A stretch of 24,988 nucleotides of DNA from JBCCGR01 sp039029195 (GCA_039029195.1 JBCCGR010000062.1:1-24988); one strand, 5' to 3'; counted from the stretch's first letter, positions 17,212 to 24,950 are shown. Numbers and translations: made by a program. Notes: generated by a model from the sequence alone, not told the origin.

Positions 17212-19125
17212 ATGGATATCGGTCTCACCACCTTGCGCGAAGACGATATCGCCAAACACCGGGCGTCCGCCCAGAGTTTGGTGACCCGTTGCATTGTTCT
17301 GGAAGCAGATAGCGGAAAAAGCAGAACCGAGCTTGCAGGAACGCGGCGCCGGTTTGTGTCAACGGTGGCCACCGGTTCGGTTCGAAAAACCAATGAGGTT
17401 GAGCTGATCAAAACGATCAGCGCGATTTCTCCCGCAGATCAGATGCTGTCGATCGCACAGCACGGTCTTGTTTTCAAAACACGTCGGGCGCTCGCGGTTG
17501 CGCTGGCCATCTCCGATCTGTTTGGAGAACAAACAGGCCTTGATGCGCTGGCCTCCAAGAACCGTGCGTCTGCGCTCGAAGGCGACGCGGCCATTCAATA
17601 CCGTTCGCTGCTCGAAACCAGCGCATTCGTGGCTGTTTTTTCAGCCGCGGCCTACCTGCTTCAGATGATCGAAGCAGATGGTGAACCGGCATCGGATGTT
17701 GATGAGCCGGATTTTGTTTTTGATACGCCGCAAGACGCGCTCAAAGGGTTGGTGGCAGGTCTTGAACGTGCCGTTGATGGCAGTGCAGATGATGCGGTTA
17801 TGCTGGCGCGCGCCCGAGCGCTCGCCACAATTGCCATTGAAGAGCTCCGAAAACGAAAAGGGCGGTTCTCCAACCTCGCCGCGTTCGAAGACCTTCACGT
17901 TCGCCTTGAAAGCGATGGCTTTGAACTGAACGGTCTTGATGTTTCTCCGGGCGGCGGCAGCAAAAAGCCGCTGGTGATGACGTTCAAAAAGCCGAATGAG
18001 ATCATCGGCAACCACATTGCGAAATATCAGGCGATCAAACTCGCCAAGATGCTGATGGCCTACGATTTTGATCGTCAGATGAACCCGTTTGTCGATCTGG
18101 GCGGTTTTCTTTTCACCTTCATCGGCGATGGCGCACCGGGTACCGGCAAGACAATCCTTATTCAGATGATTGCCGGAATGATCAATGACTACTGCCAGAT
18201 GGCGGGATACGCATTCCACTACGAGAATTTCGGTGTGGATCAGATATCCTCCTATCAGGGCAAGTCGGGTCAGAACTGTAAGCAGTTCATCGAGAACGTG
18301 ATTTCGCCAAAGTCCATCGGGTTTGGCACGGTGGATGACATTGATCAGGTGGCGGCCAAACGGTCAGATGATCGCTCATCTGCCGGTCAGCAAGAGGTGA
18401 CGGCGGTCCTGATGGAGAGCTTCGCCGGTGCCATGACCGTCGTGCGCGGCAATTGCTCCTTTGGCATGTTCTCCAACTATCCCGAAAATGTGGATGACGC
18501 CTTGCGCCAACGTGCCGGTGCGCGCTGGTTGGTCGACGGACCACAAACCCGTGATGACTATATCGATATTTTCGCGCTTCTGGCCGGAAAGAACCACGAT
18601 ATCCCGTTGGGAAGTCATGATCTTTTTGAAGCACAGGCCATTCAGCGAGCCGTGTCCGAGGCCTATGAGGATTTCAACAAGCCTCAGGAAACAGGGCTTT
18701 TGAATGTCTATGACCGGTTTGTTGATGAGGTCGGCACGCCCAGCACCATCGCAGATGTTGGCACCTATCTGCACATGGTGAAAAAGGCGGAACCGCGTTT
18801 CACCGGTCGTGCCATCAAAAACATTACGGACGCGATCAAAATGCGGGCCATGGACGTGGAGCTGCCCGACGAATGGTTCGAAACGCCAGAAGCCTTCTGC
18901 CACAAGCCCTATGATGACAAGAAAGCGATGATTGAAGACCTTCGCGGACCCTTCACGATCGAAATGGTGATGCAGGAGATCAACCGTTATGCGGACTCTG
19001 AATTCCGCTACACGGACAGATCCGATCAGGTCGCAGTAGACAATGTCATCCGCAACGAGCGCGTGCGAGAGCGGGCGGTCAAAGAGATTTCAGAAATGAA
19101 ATCCGATGGACGCTGGGGAGGTTGA
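17212..19125 (+). CDS. AAA+ ATPase with long N-terminal extension
   Basis: The ATG at 17212 has GAAAGG upstream and gives 637 residues; the TTG one codon earlier is unlikely. Residues 1-270 carry no motif I recognise and probably bind partners. The ATPase core starts near residue 270: Walker A GDGAPGTGKT at 305-314, Walker B region GTVDDID (Asp375-Asp376, where most AAA+ proteins have Asp-Glu), sensor-like GMFSNYPEN, and an arginine-finger-like DDALRQRAGARW. A helical C-terminal domain follows. No membrane segment is seen, and it is not an ABC ATPase (no LSGGQ). It should work as an oligomeric remodelling ATPase in the cytoplasm, presumably with the flanking coiled-coil, 390-residue, DUF6638-like and DUF2333 proteins. 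The start follows the previous stop by 24 bp. Confidence 0.87.
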   Translation: MDIGLTTLREDDIAKHRASAQSLVTRCIVLEADSGKSRTELAGTRRRFVSTVATGSVRKTNEVELIKTISAISPADQMLSIAQHGLVFKTRRALAVALAISDLFGEQTGLDALASKNRASALEGDAAIQYRSLLETSAFVAVFSAAAYLLQMIEADGEPASDVDEPDFVFDTPQDALKGLVAGLERAVDGSADDAVMLARARALATIAIEELRKRKGRFSNLAAFEDLHVRLESDGFELNGLDVSPGGGSKKPLVMTFKKPNEIIGNHIAKYQAIKLAKMLMAYDFDRQMNPFVDLGGFLFTFIGDGAPGTGKTILIQMIAGMINDYCQMAGYAFHYENFGVDQISSYQGKSGQNCKQFIENVISPKSIGFGTVDDIDQVAAKRSDDRSSAGQQEVTAVLMESFAGAMTVVRGNCSFGMFSNYPENVDDALRQRAGARWLVDGPQTRDDYIDIFALLAGKNHDIPLGSHDLFEAQAIQRAVSEAYEDFNKPQETGLLNVYDRFVDEVGTPSTIADVGTYLHMVKKAEPRFTGRAIKNITDAIKMRAMDVELPDEWFETPEAFCHKPYDDKKAMIEDLRGPFTIEMVMQEINRYADSEFRYTDRSDQVAVDNVIRNERVRERAVKEISEMKSDGRWGG

Positions 19126-19140
19126 ACACGGCTCGCAAGC

Positions 19141-19169
19141 TTGAAAGCAATGCTAGCATTGACTACATT
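19141..19169 (+). promoter_or_regulatory. fitAB promoter with palindromic operator in the spacer
   Basis: TTGAAA (19141-19146) and TACATT (19164-19169) are separated by exactly 17 bp, a fair -35/-10 pair. The spacer contains the perfect 14-bp palindrome CAATGCTAGCATTG (19148-19161). The 9-mer TTGAAAGCA occurs at 19141-19149 and again at 19168-19176. Ribbon-helix-helix antitoxins such as FitA repress their own promoter by binding inverted repeats, so this is a likely autoregulatory operator. Confidence 0.6.
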
Positions 19170-19202
19170 GAAAGCAGGTATGACGGGTTTGGAGAAAGAC
19201 CA

Positions 19203-19457
19203 ATGGCCACACTGACCATTCGCAATCTTGATGATTCTGTACGCGACCAACTTCGTGTCCGCGCCGCCAAGAATGGGCGCTCGATGGAAGCCGAAGTGAG
19301 GGAAATTCTTGGCAATGCTCTTTCTGTGTCTTTGCCAACTCCGATGAACGGAGAGAGCCTTTACACCGCCATTCGAGAAATTGTGGATCCCATTGGAGGG
19401 ATTGAGCTTGATCTTCCACCGCGCCTTGAAGATCGAGATCCACCAGACTTCTCATGA
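19203..19457 (+). CDS. fitA: FitA-like ribbon-helix-helix antitoxin
   Basis: The 84-residue product starts at ATG 19203, preceded by GGAGAAAG at 19191-19198; an upstream TTG at 19122 overlapping the ATPase stop is rejected. Its N-terminus (ATLTIRNLDDSVRDQLRVRA followed by KNGRSMEAEVREIL) is the DNA-binding ribbon-helix-helix signature of FitA/VapB-type antitoxins, and the C-terminus (IGGIELDLPPRLEDRDPPDF) is the short toxin-wrapping tail. It neutralises the PIN-domain toxin next door, with which it overlaps by ATGA, and the pair should repress its own promoter. Confidence 0.9.
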   Translation: MATLTIRNLDDSVRDQLRVRAAKNGRSMEAEVREILGNALSVSLPTPMNGESLYTAIREIVDPIGGIELDLPPRLEDRDPPDFS

Positions 19458-19885
19458 TTTTTTTTGACACAAATGTCGTCTCCGAATTGATGAAACCGTG
19501 CCCGGATTCGACAGTTGAGGCCTGGTTCAAAGTGCAATCTCCAGCATCTATTCGCGTCAGTGTGATTGTGTCGGCAGAAATTGAAGCAGGGATTGCACGG
19601 CTACCAGCAGGCAAGAGAAAGTCTGACATTGCCCAAGTGGCAGAGCGGGTGCTGAATATGCTTGGCGGACATTTTGTTCCGGTTGACTTGGAGCACGTCG
19701 TTCCGTTCGGGCGGGTGTCCGCCTTAAAGAGAAGCCATGGCCGCAGGTTTGCACCATTGGACAATCTGATTGCTGCAACTGTGTTGGCTGCCAACGCCAC
19801 ACTCGCCACACGCAATACAAAGGATTTTGAAGGCTTGGGCATTGATCTCATAAATCCCTGGGAATTCCAGGGCACGGCAGCATGA
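19454..19885 (+). CDS. fitB: FitB-like PIN-domain toxin (VapC superfamily)
   Basis: The 143-residue protein is a PIN-domain ribonuclease by motif: FFDTNVVSELMKP with Asp5, SAEIEAGIARLP with Glu42, PLDNLIAATVLA with Asp103, and TRNTKDFEGLGIDLINPW with Asp124. All four acidic metal-binding positions are kept, so it is probably active. Length is normal for FitB. The ATG overlaps the antitoxin stop (ATGA), and its own TGA overlaps the ATG of the following operon gene (ATGA again), so toxin translation is coupled on both sides. The exact RNA target cannot be predicted. Confidence 0.92.
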   Translation: MIFFDTNVVSELMKPCPDSTVEAWFKVQSPASIRVSVIVSAEIEAGIARLPAGKRKSDIAQVAERVLNMLGGHFVPVDLEHVVPFGRVSALKRSHGRRFAPLDNLIAATVLAANATLATRNTKDFEGLGIDLINPWEFQGTAA

Positions 19886-21168
19886 AGCACCTGATCGACA
19901 GCAGCCTTTATTTTGGCGACCTGATGGAGATTGCAGAACCGCATCTTGTTGAGCGCTACAATGAGGCGTTGACCGGTTTCGGGTTGCCGAGAACCGAACT
20001 CTCGACCTTTCGCATCGACAAAACTGGATACTCACCGGAAGTCGCACAGGAGTTGGACGATCCGAAATATCTCGATCCCAAGTCTGTAAACCGACGTTTC
20101 ATAATCCTGTCACCGCGTCAGAAACAATTGCCGGTCGTCCACACCGCATTTTCGAACACCAGCGCTCTCATGCATGAGTTCTTTGAGACCAATGCGCGAG
20201 CCATCAACACGCTGACAATCAAAGACGTGGTCTATGGCGAGATTGAGGATTCGGTTTTTGAGGCGAGCACAATCGAGGATCTGCTGTCCATCGAGCAGGT
20301 GGAGTTCAAAGTCTACACCTCCAAAAATCTCTCAAAAAAGGCGGTGGAACTGCGTCGCCTGTCCGATAGACTCGTCAAGGAACCCAGTGCCTGGTCGGAC
20401 GATGATTTGCTTAACCGCATGGTATCATTGGCACAATCGACCGGCGACATCCGCAATCATGATGTTGTGCCCAAGGAAGTCGTTTTCAGGCACAACGCGT
20501 TTTGGACGGAACTGTTTGGCGGTCTGTATATATTTGTCGACAATGATCAGACGACCGTCATTGGCCATCCTGGCGCGCCGGGCTTCAGACGGTCACGGCC
20601 ATGGCAGGTGAGCTACATTGATGCGGCAGACCGCAAACAGATTTATCGATTTCTGCTTGAGACCGGGCGCGTTGACACGCCACGCGGGTCCTGGGTGGAG
20701 CGGTCCGGACTGATCGACCATCGCATCAATATGTTGATCGACAAGCTTGCGTTTCACTTCGACGATGATCTCGAAACGCCAAAATCGCGTGCGCGATGGC
20801 GCAAGAACTGGGTGTCCAAAAACAGCGATATTGTGGAAGAAGAGGGCACTTTGCCGTTTATGTTGTGGGCAAAGCGTGAGCTCTCCAACTGGTCGAGCAT
20901 TGATGTGGACGAGCTTGATACGCGAGGACGGTTCCTGCTGTCACGTGGGCGACCCGGGCATCCCGATCAGTGGCTCGTCAACCAGCTGATCTCCGACCAT
21001 GTCAAATTTGACTATGTCAGCCGCTTCATTTTCGCGAAGCCGTCATTCTATGCCGAATACCGGTCATGGGAGAAAAACTACCGCCATCATGTTGTAGATG
21101 AAATCTCGGAACTCTATCTCCCGGACAAAGCCGGATTGCGGGCAACCCTTTACGATATCGAGGACTGA
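19882..21168 (+). CDS. DUF6638-like protein of unknown function
   Basis: The 428-residue protein begins at an ATG overlapping the FitB stop codon (ATGA). It has no signal peptide, transmembrane helix or recognised catalytic motif. The sequence is mixed alpha/beta with a conserved-looking core RFIILSPRQKQLPVVHTAFS, FWTELFGGLYIFVDNDQTTV, and a charged, Trp-rich C-terminal half (KSRARWRKNWVSKNSD, LPFMLWAKRELSNWSS, GHPDQWLVNQLISDHVKFDY). I recall this pattern as the DUF6638 family, from memory only. It is the fourth gene of the coiled-coil/AAA set, separated from the ATPase by the toxin-antitoxin pair, and lies 5 bp before the DUF2333 gene. Confidence 0.8.
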   Translation: MKHLIDSSLYFGDLMEIAEPHLVERYNEALTGFGLPRTELSTFRIDKTGYSPEVAQELDDPKYLDPKSVNRRFIILSPRQKQLPVVHTAFSNTSALMHEFFETNARAINTLTIKDVVYGEIEDSVFEASTIEDLLSIEQVEFKVYTSKNLSKKAVELRRLSDRLVKEPSAWSDDDLLNRMVSLAQSTGDIRNHDVVPKEVVFRHNAFWTELFGGLYIFVDNDQTTVIGHPGAPGFRRSRPWQVSYIDAADRKQIYRFLLETGRVDTPRGSWVERSGLIDHRINMLIDKLAFHFDDDLETPKSRARWRKNWVSKNSDIVEEEGTLPFMLWAKRELSNWSSIDVDELDTRGRFLLSRGRPGHPDQWLVNQLISDHVKFDYVSRFIFAKPSFYAEYRSWEKNYRHHVVDEISELYLPDKAGLRATLYDIED

Positions 21169-21173
21169 TCAAA

Positions 21174-22334
21174 ATGCTTGATCCCATCATCGCGTTTTTT
21201 ACCCGCATCTTTGCGCTTGTCGGCAAAGGGATCGGCATGGTGATCGGCTGGTTCCTCTGGCCGTTTCTTGCAGTCCACGCCTGGTACAAGCGACAGAAGT
21301 GGCTCATTCGGGTGCCGGTGGCGCTGCTGGTTTTGGCAATCATCGTCGGCTACGGATATTTTTTCTATGCCACACAGTTCTGGCACGGATATGACCGCGA
21401 CTATGCAAAGAACCTCATTAAGGATGCAAAGCTCGTTTCCGCCGGATCACGGGAAACAAGCACGGCTACGGCGACCGGTCTGGCGGAGGACAGTTCAGAC
21501 AGTGCTGCGCCAGCAGGCAGATGCGAACCGTCGCGGATGGTGTCAGTCACGGCCGATCTGATTGATTTTAGCGTCAATCAGAACAATTGGGTGCCGTCGA
21601 TGCTCTTGTCGAAGTTTGGCATGTTCTTCATCACGGACTGGAAGAGCACCCCATTCATGGACAACAAGGCGGCATTTCAGCTTGGTGTCCTTCAGACCCT
21701 GCGCCGCACATCAGTGGAACTGGTTGACCGGCTGGGCCGGGTGCGTGGCACATCGAGCATTGACCAGAACCTCCAGAACACGCGGCAATATCTCGCCTAT
21801 GATGAAGACAGCTGGTACTTTTCGTTTGAGCCCTTCGGACCAAGGTCAACGGCTCAGGCAAACTATCGGCGCGGTATCGTGGCCCTGCGGGCTTTCAACA
21901 AGGATCTGGCCGCCTGCAAAGCCAATTTTGATGCCCGCCCGGACAATCTGCTTCAGTTTCTGGATCGTGTGACCAGTGATATTGGTTCAACGTCTGACAT
22001 CTTGCGTCGGCGCATGGAAGCCAGCAATGCGGGCTGGTTTGACCCCCGTGCCGATGATCGCTTCTGGTTCGCTTATGGTCAGCTCTATGGCTATTACGGC
22101 ATTTTGACCGCAGCACGAGCAGATTTTGCCGATGTGTTCCAAAACCGTAATTTGGAACAACTGTGGATCCGTACCGAAGAGCAGCTTCGCAGTTCGCTCA
22201 ATCTCACGCCTGCTGTCATTTCCAACGGACATGAATCAAGCTGGATCATGCCGACTCATCTGGCGACCATGGGGTTTTACCTGTTGCGAGTCCGCTCCAA
22301 TCTGGTGGAAATCCGGGACGTGCTCGACCGGTAG
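21174..22334 (+). CDS. DUF2333 family inner-membrane protein
   Basis: The 386-residue protein starts at ATG 21174, 5 bp after the previous stop, with GAGGA at 21160-21164. The N-terminus is hydrophobic: an amphipathic/hydrophobic stretch (IGMVIGWFLWPFLAVHAW, about 22-39) and a clear transmembrane helix (VPVALLVLAIIVGYGYFFY, about 47-66), leaving a periplasmic domain of about 310 residues. That domain has the DUF2333 pattern: NQNNWVPSMLLSKFGMFF near residue 130, PFMDNKAAFQLGVLQTLRR, then YDEDSWYF and a helical region with ADFADVFQNRNLEQLW. Function is unknown for the family. As the only membrane protein in the operon it may anchor the AAA+ partners to the envelope. A short insert (about 94-115, Ser/Thr/Ala-rich) looks disordered. 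No terminator follows directly. Confidence 0.85.
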   Translation: MLDPIIAFFTRIFALVGKGIGMVIGWFLWPFLAVHAWYKRQKWLIRVPVALLVLAIIVGYGYFFYATQFWHGYDRDYAKNLIKDAKLVSAGSRETSTATATGLAEDSSDSAAPAGRCEPSRMVSVTADLIDFSVNQNNWVPSMLLSKFGMFFITDWKSTPFMDNKAAFQLGVLQTLRRTSVELVDRLGRVRGTSSIDQNLQNTRQYLAYDEDSWYFSFEPFGPRSTAQANYRRGIVALRAFNKDLAACKANFDARPDNLLQFLDRVTSDIGSTSDILRRRMEASNAGWFDPRADDRFWFAYGQLYGYYGILTAARADFADVFQNRNLEQLWIRTEEQLRSSLNLTPAVISNGHESSWIMPTHLATMGFYLLRVRSNLVEIRDVLDR

Positions 22335-22533
22335 AGTATTCAAACAGCCAATTCAGCTTTTTTCGCCATTGCAAATCATTGCAAGCGAGCGTAGTGGTTT
22401 ATTTACAAATACAACCTAAAGTAAATATCGACGCAGATCACAACTCGTTCAGAGAGTGAATTGCACTAAGTTCCGGATGGTCGTGCCCCCCTGCTTATTG
22501 CGACCAACCGGGCACCTGCGGCAAGTGGGTGAT

Positions 22534-22569
22534 TGGGGATCCGTCTAAATCCGCCCGGACGGATCCCCA
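22534..22569. repeat. Perfect 12-bp inverted repeat, 12-base loop
   Basis: TGGGGATCCGTC (22534-22545) and GACGGATCCCCA (22558-22569) are exact reverse complements around a 12-base loop. The RNA would form a very stable hairpin on either strand. No T-run follows on either strand, so it is not a standard intrinsic terminator. It could be a processed 3' end of the upstream operon or part of a small RNA. Confidence 0.75.
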
Positions 22570-22595
22570 CATCAAATATGCCTTGCTGCGCAACT

Positions 22596-22627
22596 TTGGT
22601 TGCATTCCCGCTGGTGCCAAGCTATTC
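22596..22627 (+). promoter_or_regulatory. Candidate trp promoter
   Basis: GCTATT (22621-22626) sits at the right distance to start transcription about two bases before the leader ATG at 22635. A -35 is less clear: TTGGTT (22596-22601) leaves a long 19-bp spacer, TTGCAT (22600-22605) a short 15-bp one. Near-leaderless transcription would match what is described for the Sinorhizobium trp leader. Confidence 0.4.
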
Positions 22628-22634
22628 AACGGAC

Positions 22635-22679
22635 ATGGATAAGATGATCAACAGCATTGCATGGTGGTGGGTTCGCTAA
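22635..22679 (+). CDS. trpL: trp leader peptide
   Basis: The frame from ATG 22635 encodes the 14-residue peptide MDKMINSIAWWWVR followed by TAA. Three consecutive Trp codons near the end and the 14-residue length match the trpL peptide of Sinorhizobium (which ends in WWWAR). An in-frame ATG at 22644 could also be used. The first ATG is only about two bases from the inferred transcription start, so translation may be leaderless. Confidence 0.88.
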   Translation: MDKMINSIAWWWVR

Positions 22680-22715
22680 CGGCGGCCTGGATCAGCAATT
22701 CGATCATCAACAACA

Positions 22716-22743
22716 GCCGCCCCGAGAAATCCGGGCGGTTTTT
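22716..22743 (+). terminator. trp attenuator Rho-independent terminator
   Basis: CCGCCC (22717-22722) and GGGCGG (22733-22738) form a GC-rich stem with a 10-base loop, followed directly by TTTTTCTTT from 22739. It lies 37 bp after the leader-peptide stop and about 40 bp before the trpE(G) start. Confidence 0.88.
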
Positions 22744-22781
22744 CTTTGCTCGGCTTTCCGGCAGGCACAATGGAGCGGATC

Positions 22782-24950
22782 ATGAGCCCCAAGACACAAA
22801 TGCCGGCAGAAGAGCAGTTCGAAACACTCGGTGGCGTGGAAATCACCCGCACGCGTCATCCGGTGACCTATGAGAGCGCCATTGAAACCTACATTCAGGC
22901 GCTGGACAGTCGCCGTGGGGCGGTGCTTTCGTCCAACTACGAATATCCGGGTCGCTACACCCGGTGGGACACCGCGATTGTTGATCCGCCATTGGGCATC
23001 ACGTCCCGCAATCGGTCGATGCGCATCGAAGCTTACAACGAACGTGGAGAGGCCCTGATCCCCCCGTTGTTCGAAGCGCTGAAGTCGGTTGAAGAAATCG
23101 CCTCAATCGAACTCACTGATGGTGTGATTCTCATTGAAGTGAAGCTGCCAGACCGGCAGTTTGCCGAAGAAGAACGTTCCCGTGTTCCAACCGTCTTCTC
23201 GGTGTTGCGGGCGATTGTGTCCCTGTTCTTCAGCGACGCTGATGCCAATTTGGGGCTCTATGGCGCCTTTGGGTACGACATTGCCTTTCAGTTTGATACG
23301 ATTGAACAGCATCTGAAGCGCCCGGACGGCCAGCGCGATATGGTTATGTTTTTGCCGGACGAAATTCTGGTGGTTGACCATCATTCTGCTACCGCCTGGC
23401 ACGACCGATATGATTTCGAAATCGGCGGCGCATCAACAAAAGGCCTGGCACGCGGTGGCGACGAAATACCCTTCCAAACCAGCCAAATAGATCCTGGTCG
23501 GGGAGACCATGTGCCGGGTGAGTATGCAAAGCTGGTCGATGTGGCGAAGGAAAAGTTCAAACGCGGTGACCTGTTTGAAGTCGTGCCGGGGCAGACATTC
23601 TTTGAGCGCTGTGAAAGCGCTCCGTCCGAAATCGCCAGGCGGTTGAAGAAGATAAATCCGTCACCCTATTCGTTTTTCATGAATCTGGGCGAGCAGGAAT
23701 ATCTGGTCGGTGCTTCACCGGAAATGTTTGTCCGCGTGACCGGGCGTCGGGTCGAAACCTGCCCCATCTCAGGCACCATTCGAAGAGGCGAAGACGCCAT
23801 TTCCGATTCTGAGCAGATCATCAAATTGCTCAATTCCAAGAAAGACGAAGCCGAACTCACAATGTGTTCCGATGTGGACCGGAACGACAAAAGCCGTGTC
23901 TGTGAGCCGGGTTCTGTTCGCGTCATTGGTCGGCGTCAGATCGAGATGTATTCCAAGCTCATACACACGGTGGACCATATCGAAGGGCGTTTGCGCGAAG
24001 GGTTGGATGCGTTTGATGCCTTCCTGTCCCATGCCTGGGCCGTCACCGTGACGGGCGCTCCCAAATTGTGGGCCATGCGCTTTATCGAGGAGCACGAAAA
24101 GAGCCCGCGCGCCTGGTATGGCGGTGCGGTTGGCATGGTCCATTTCAATGGCGACATGAACACCGGGCTAACCCTGCGCACCGTTCGCATCAAGGACGGC
24201 ATTGCCGAAGTGCGCGCCGGAGCGACCCTGCTGTTTGATTCCAACCCGGATGAGGAAGAAGCCGAGACTGAACTCAAAGCCTCCGCCATGCTCGCCGCCA
24301 TTCGTGGGGATACGGCAAGCAATGCCTCCGCTGATGGCAGACTAGCGGCGGGTGTCGGCGAGGGGGTTAAAATTCTGCTGGTCGATCATGAAGATTCCTT
24401 CGTGCACACGCTGGCGAACTACTTGCGCCAGACCGGCGCAGAGGTGACCACGCTGCGCTCTCCAATTTCACCGGATGATCTGGAGCGAATTGAGCCCACA
24501 TTGGTGGTGCTGTCTCCCGGACCCGGAAATCCTCAAGATTTCGATTGTGAAAACACAATCGCTCTGGCGAAGGAAAAGGGCTTGCCCATATTTGGCGTGT
24601 GTCTTGGTCTGCAGGCAATTGTTGAGGCGTTTGGCGGTGAACTGAGACAGTTGGCGGAACCCATGCACGGAAAGCCATCCCGCATCAGCATTGTGGAGCC
24701 TGGAAAAGTGTTTTCCGGTCTTGCGAACGAAGTTGCTGTTGGGCGCTATCATTCACTGTTTGCGGATCCGGTCCACTTCCCTTCAGACTTCAAGGTCACG
24801 GCCGAAACCATCGATGGTGTGGTGATGGGGATCGAACACAAGGAGCTTCCCATCGCGGCGGTTCAGTTTCATCCCGAATCAATTATGTCTCTGGGCGGCG
24901 ATGCCGGCATGCGCATGATTGAAAATGTGGTGGCCCATCTGAGAAGCTAG
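22782..24950 (+). CDS. trpE(G): Fused anthranilate synthase TrpE(G), bifunctional
   Basis: I chose the ATG at 22782 because GGAG lies 6 bases upstream; an ATG at 22770 would add four residues and the TTG at 22746 is inside the terminator region. The product has 722 residues, close to the roughly 730 of rhizobial TrpE(G). The N-terminal two thirds are the TrpE chorismate-binding part: SNYEYPGRYTRWDTAIVDPP (feedback-inhibition region), NPSPYSFFMNLGEQEYLVGA, CPISGTIRRGED, DVDRNDKSRVCEPGSV, YGGAVGMVHFNGDMNTG. After a short linker (about residue 520) comes the TrpG glutamine amidotransferase: LLVDHEDSFVHTLANYLRQ, LSPGPGNPQDFD, FGVCLGLQAIVEAFGGEL with the catalytic Cys, and AAVQFHPESIMS with the catalytic His-Glu. 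It makes anthranilate from chorismate and glutamine, the first step of tryptophan synthesis. Expression is controlled by the upstream attenuator. Confidence 0.97.
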   Translation: MSPKTQMPAEEQFETLGGVEITRTRHPVTYESAIETYIQALDSRRGAVLSSNYEYPGRYTRWDTAIVDPPLGITSRNRSMRIEAYNERGEALIPPLFEALKSVEEIASIELTDGVILIEVKLPDRQFAEEERSRVPTVFSVLRAIVSLFFSDADANLGLYGAFGYDIAFQFDTIEQHLKRPDGQRDMVMFLPDEILVVDHHSATAWHDRYDFEIGGASTKGLARGGDEIPFQTSQIDPGRGDHVPGEYAKLVDVAKEKFKRGDLFEVVPGQTFFERCESAPSEIARRLKKINPSPYSFFMNLGEQEYLVGASPEMFVRVTGRRVETCPISGTIRRGEDAISDSEQIIKLLNSKKDEAELTMCSDVDRNDKSRVCEPGSVRVIGRRQIEMYSKLIHTVDHIEGRLREGLDAFDAFLSHAWAVTVTGAPKLWAMRFIEEHEKSPRAWYGGAVGMVHFNGDMNTGLTLRTVRIKDGIAEVRAGATLLFDSNPDEEEAETELKASAMLAAIRGDTASNASADGRLAAGVGEGVKILLVDHEDSFVHTLANYLRQTGAEVTTLRSPISPDDLERIEPTLVVLSPGPGNPQDFDCENTIALAKEKGLPIFGVCLGLQAIVEAFGGELRQLAEPMHGKPSRISIVEPGKVFSGLANEVAVGRYHSLFADPVHFPSDFKVTAETIDGVVMGIEHKELPIAAVQFHPESIMSLGGDAGMRMIENVVAHLRS

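Larger units (their letters stand above)
22335..22634. other. Intergenic region between DUF2333 gene and trp leader
   Basis: I find no convincing gene in these 300 bp. They hold a short tandem duplication (ATTGCAA twice near 22368-22385), a weak inverted repeat (GTGCCC at 22483-22488, GGGCAC at 22510-22515) and a strong one listed separately. The trp promoter must lie at the right end. Confidence 0.6.
22633..22745 (+). ncRNA. trp attenuator leader RNA
   Basis: The leader combines a Trp-rich short reading frame, mutually exclusive hairpins and a Rho-independent terminator. GGCGGC (22681-22686) can pair with GCCGCC (22716-22721) as antiterminator, while CCGCCC (22717-22722) pairs with GGGCGG (22733-22738) as terminator; the two compete for the same bases. 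GATGATC/ATTGC in the leader frame (22643-22660) can also pair with GCAAT/GATCATC (22695-22708). When charged tRNA-Trp is scarce, ribosomes stall at the Trp codons and trpE(G) is transcribed. In Sinorhizobium the attenuated RNA also acts in trans as sRNA rnTrpL; the same is possible here. Confidence 0.85.

Noticed and set aside
17212..19125. AAA+ protein as the missing ABC ATPase of the export cassette
   Set aside because: It has an AAA+ core with an arginine-finger-like segment and no ABC signature or transmembrane domain, and sits in a separate operon.
19122..19202. Upstream TTG extension of the antitoxin overlapping the ATPase stop
   Set aside because: The extra 27 residues would be encoded by the promoter and palindrome; a good ribosome-binding site precedes the ATG at 19203.
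19153..19944. 263-codon minus-strand frame covering fitAB
   Set aside because: The plus strand carries two clear toxin-antitoxin families with all catalytic residues; the antisense product shows no family signature.
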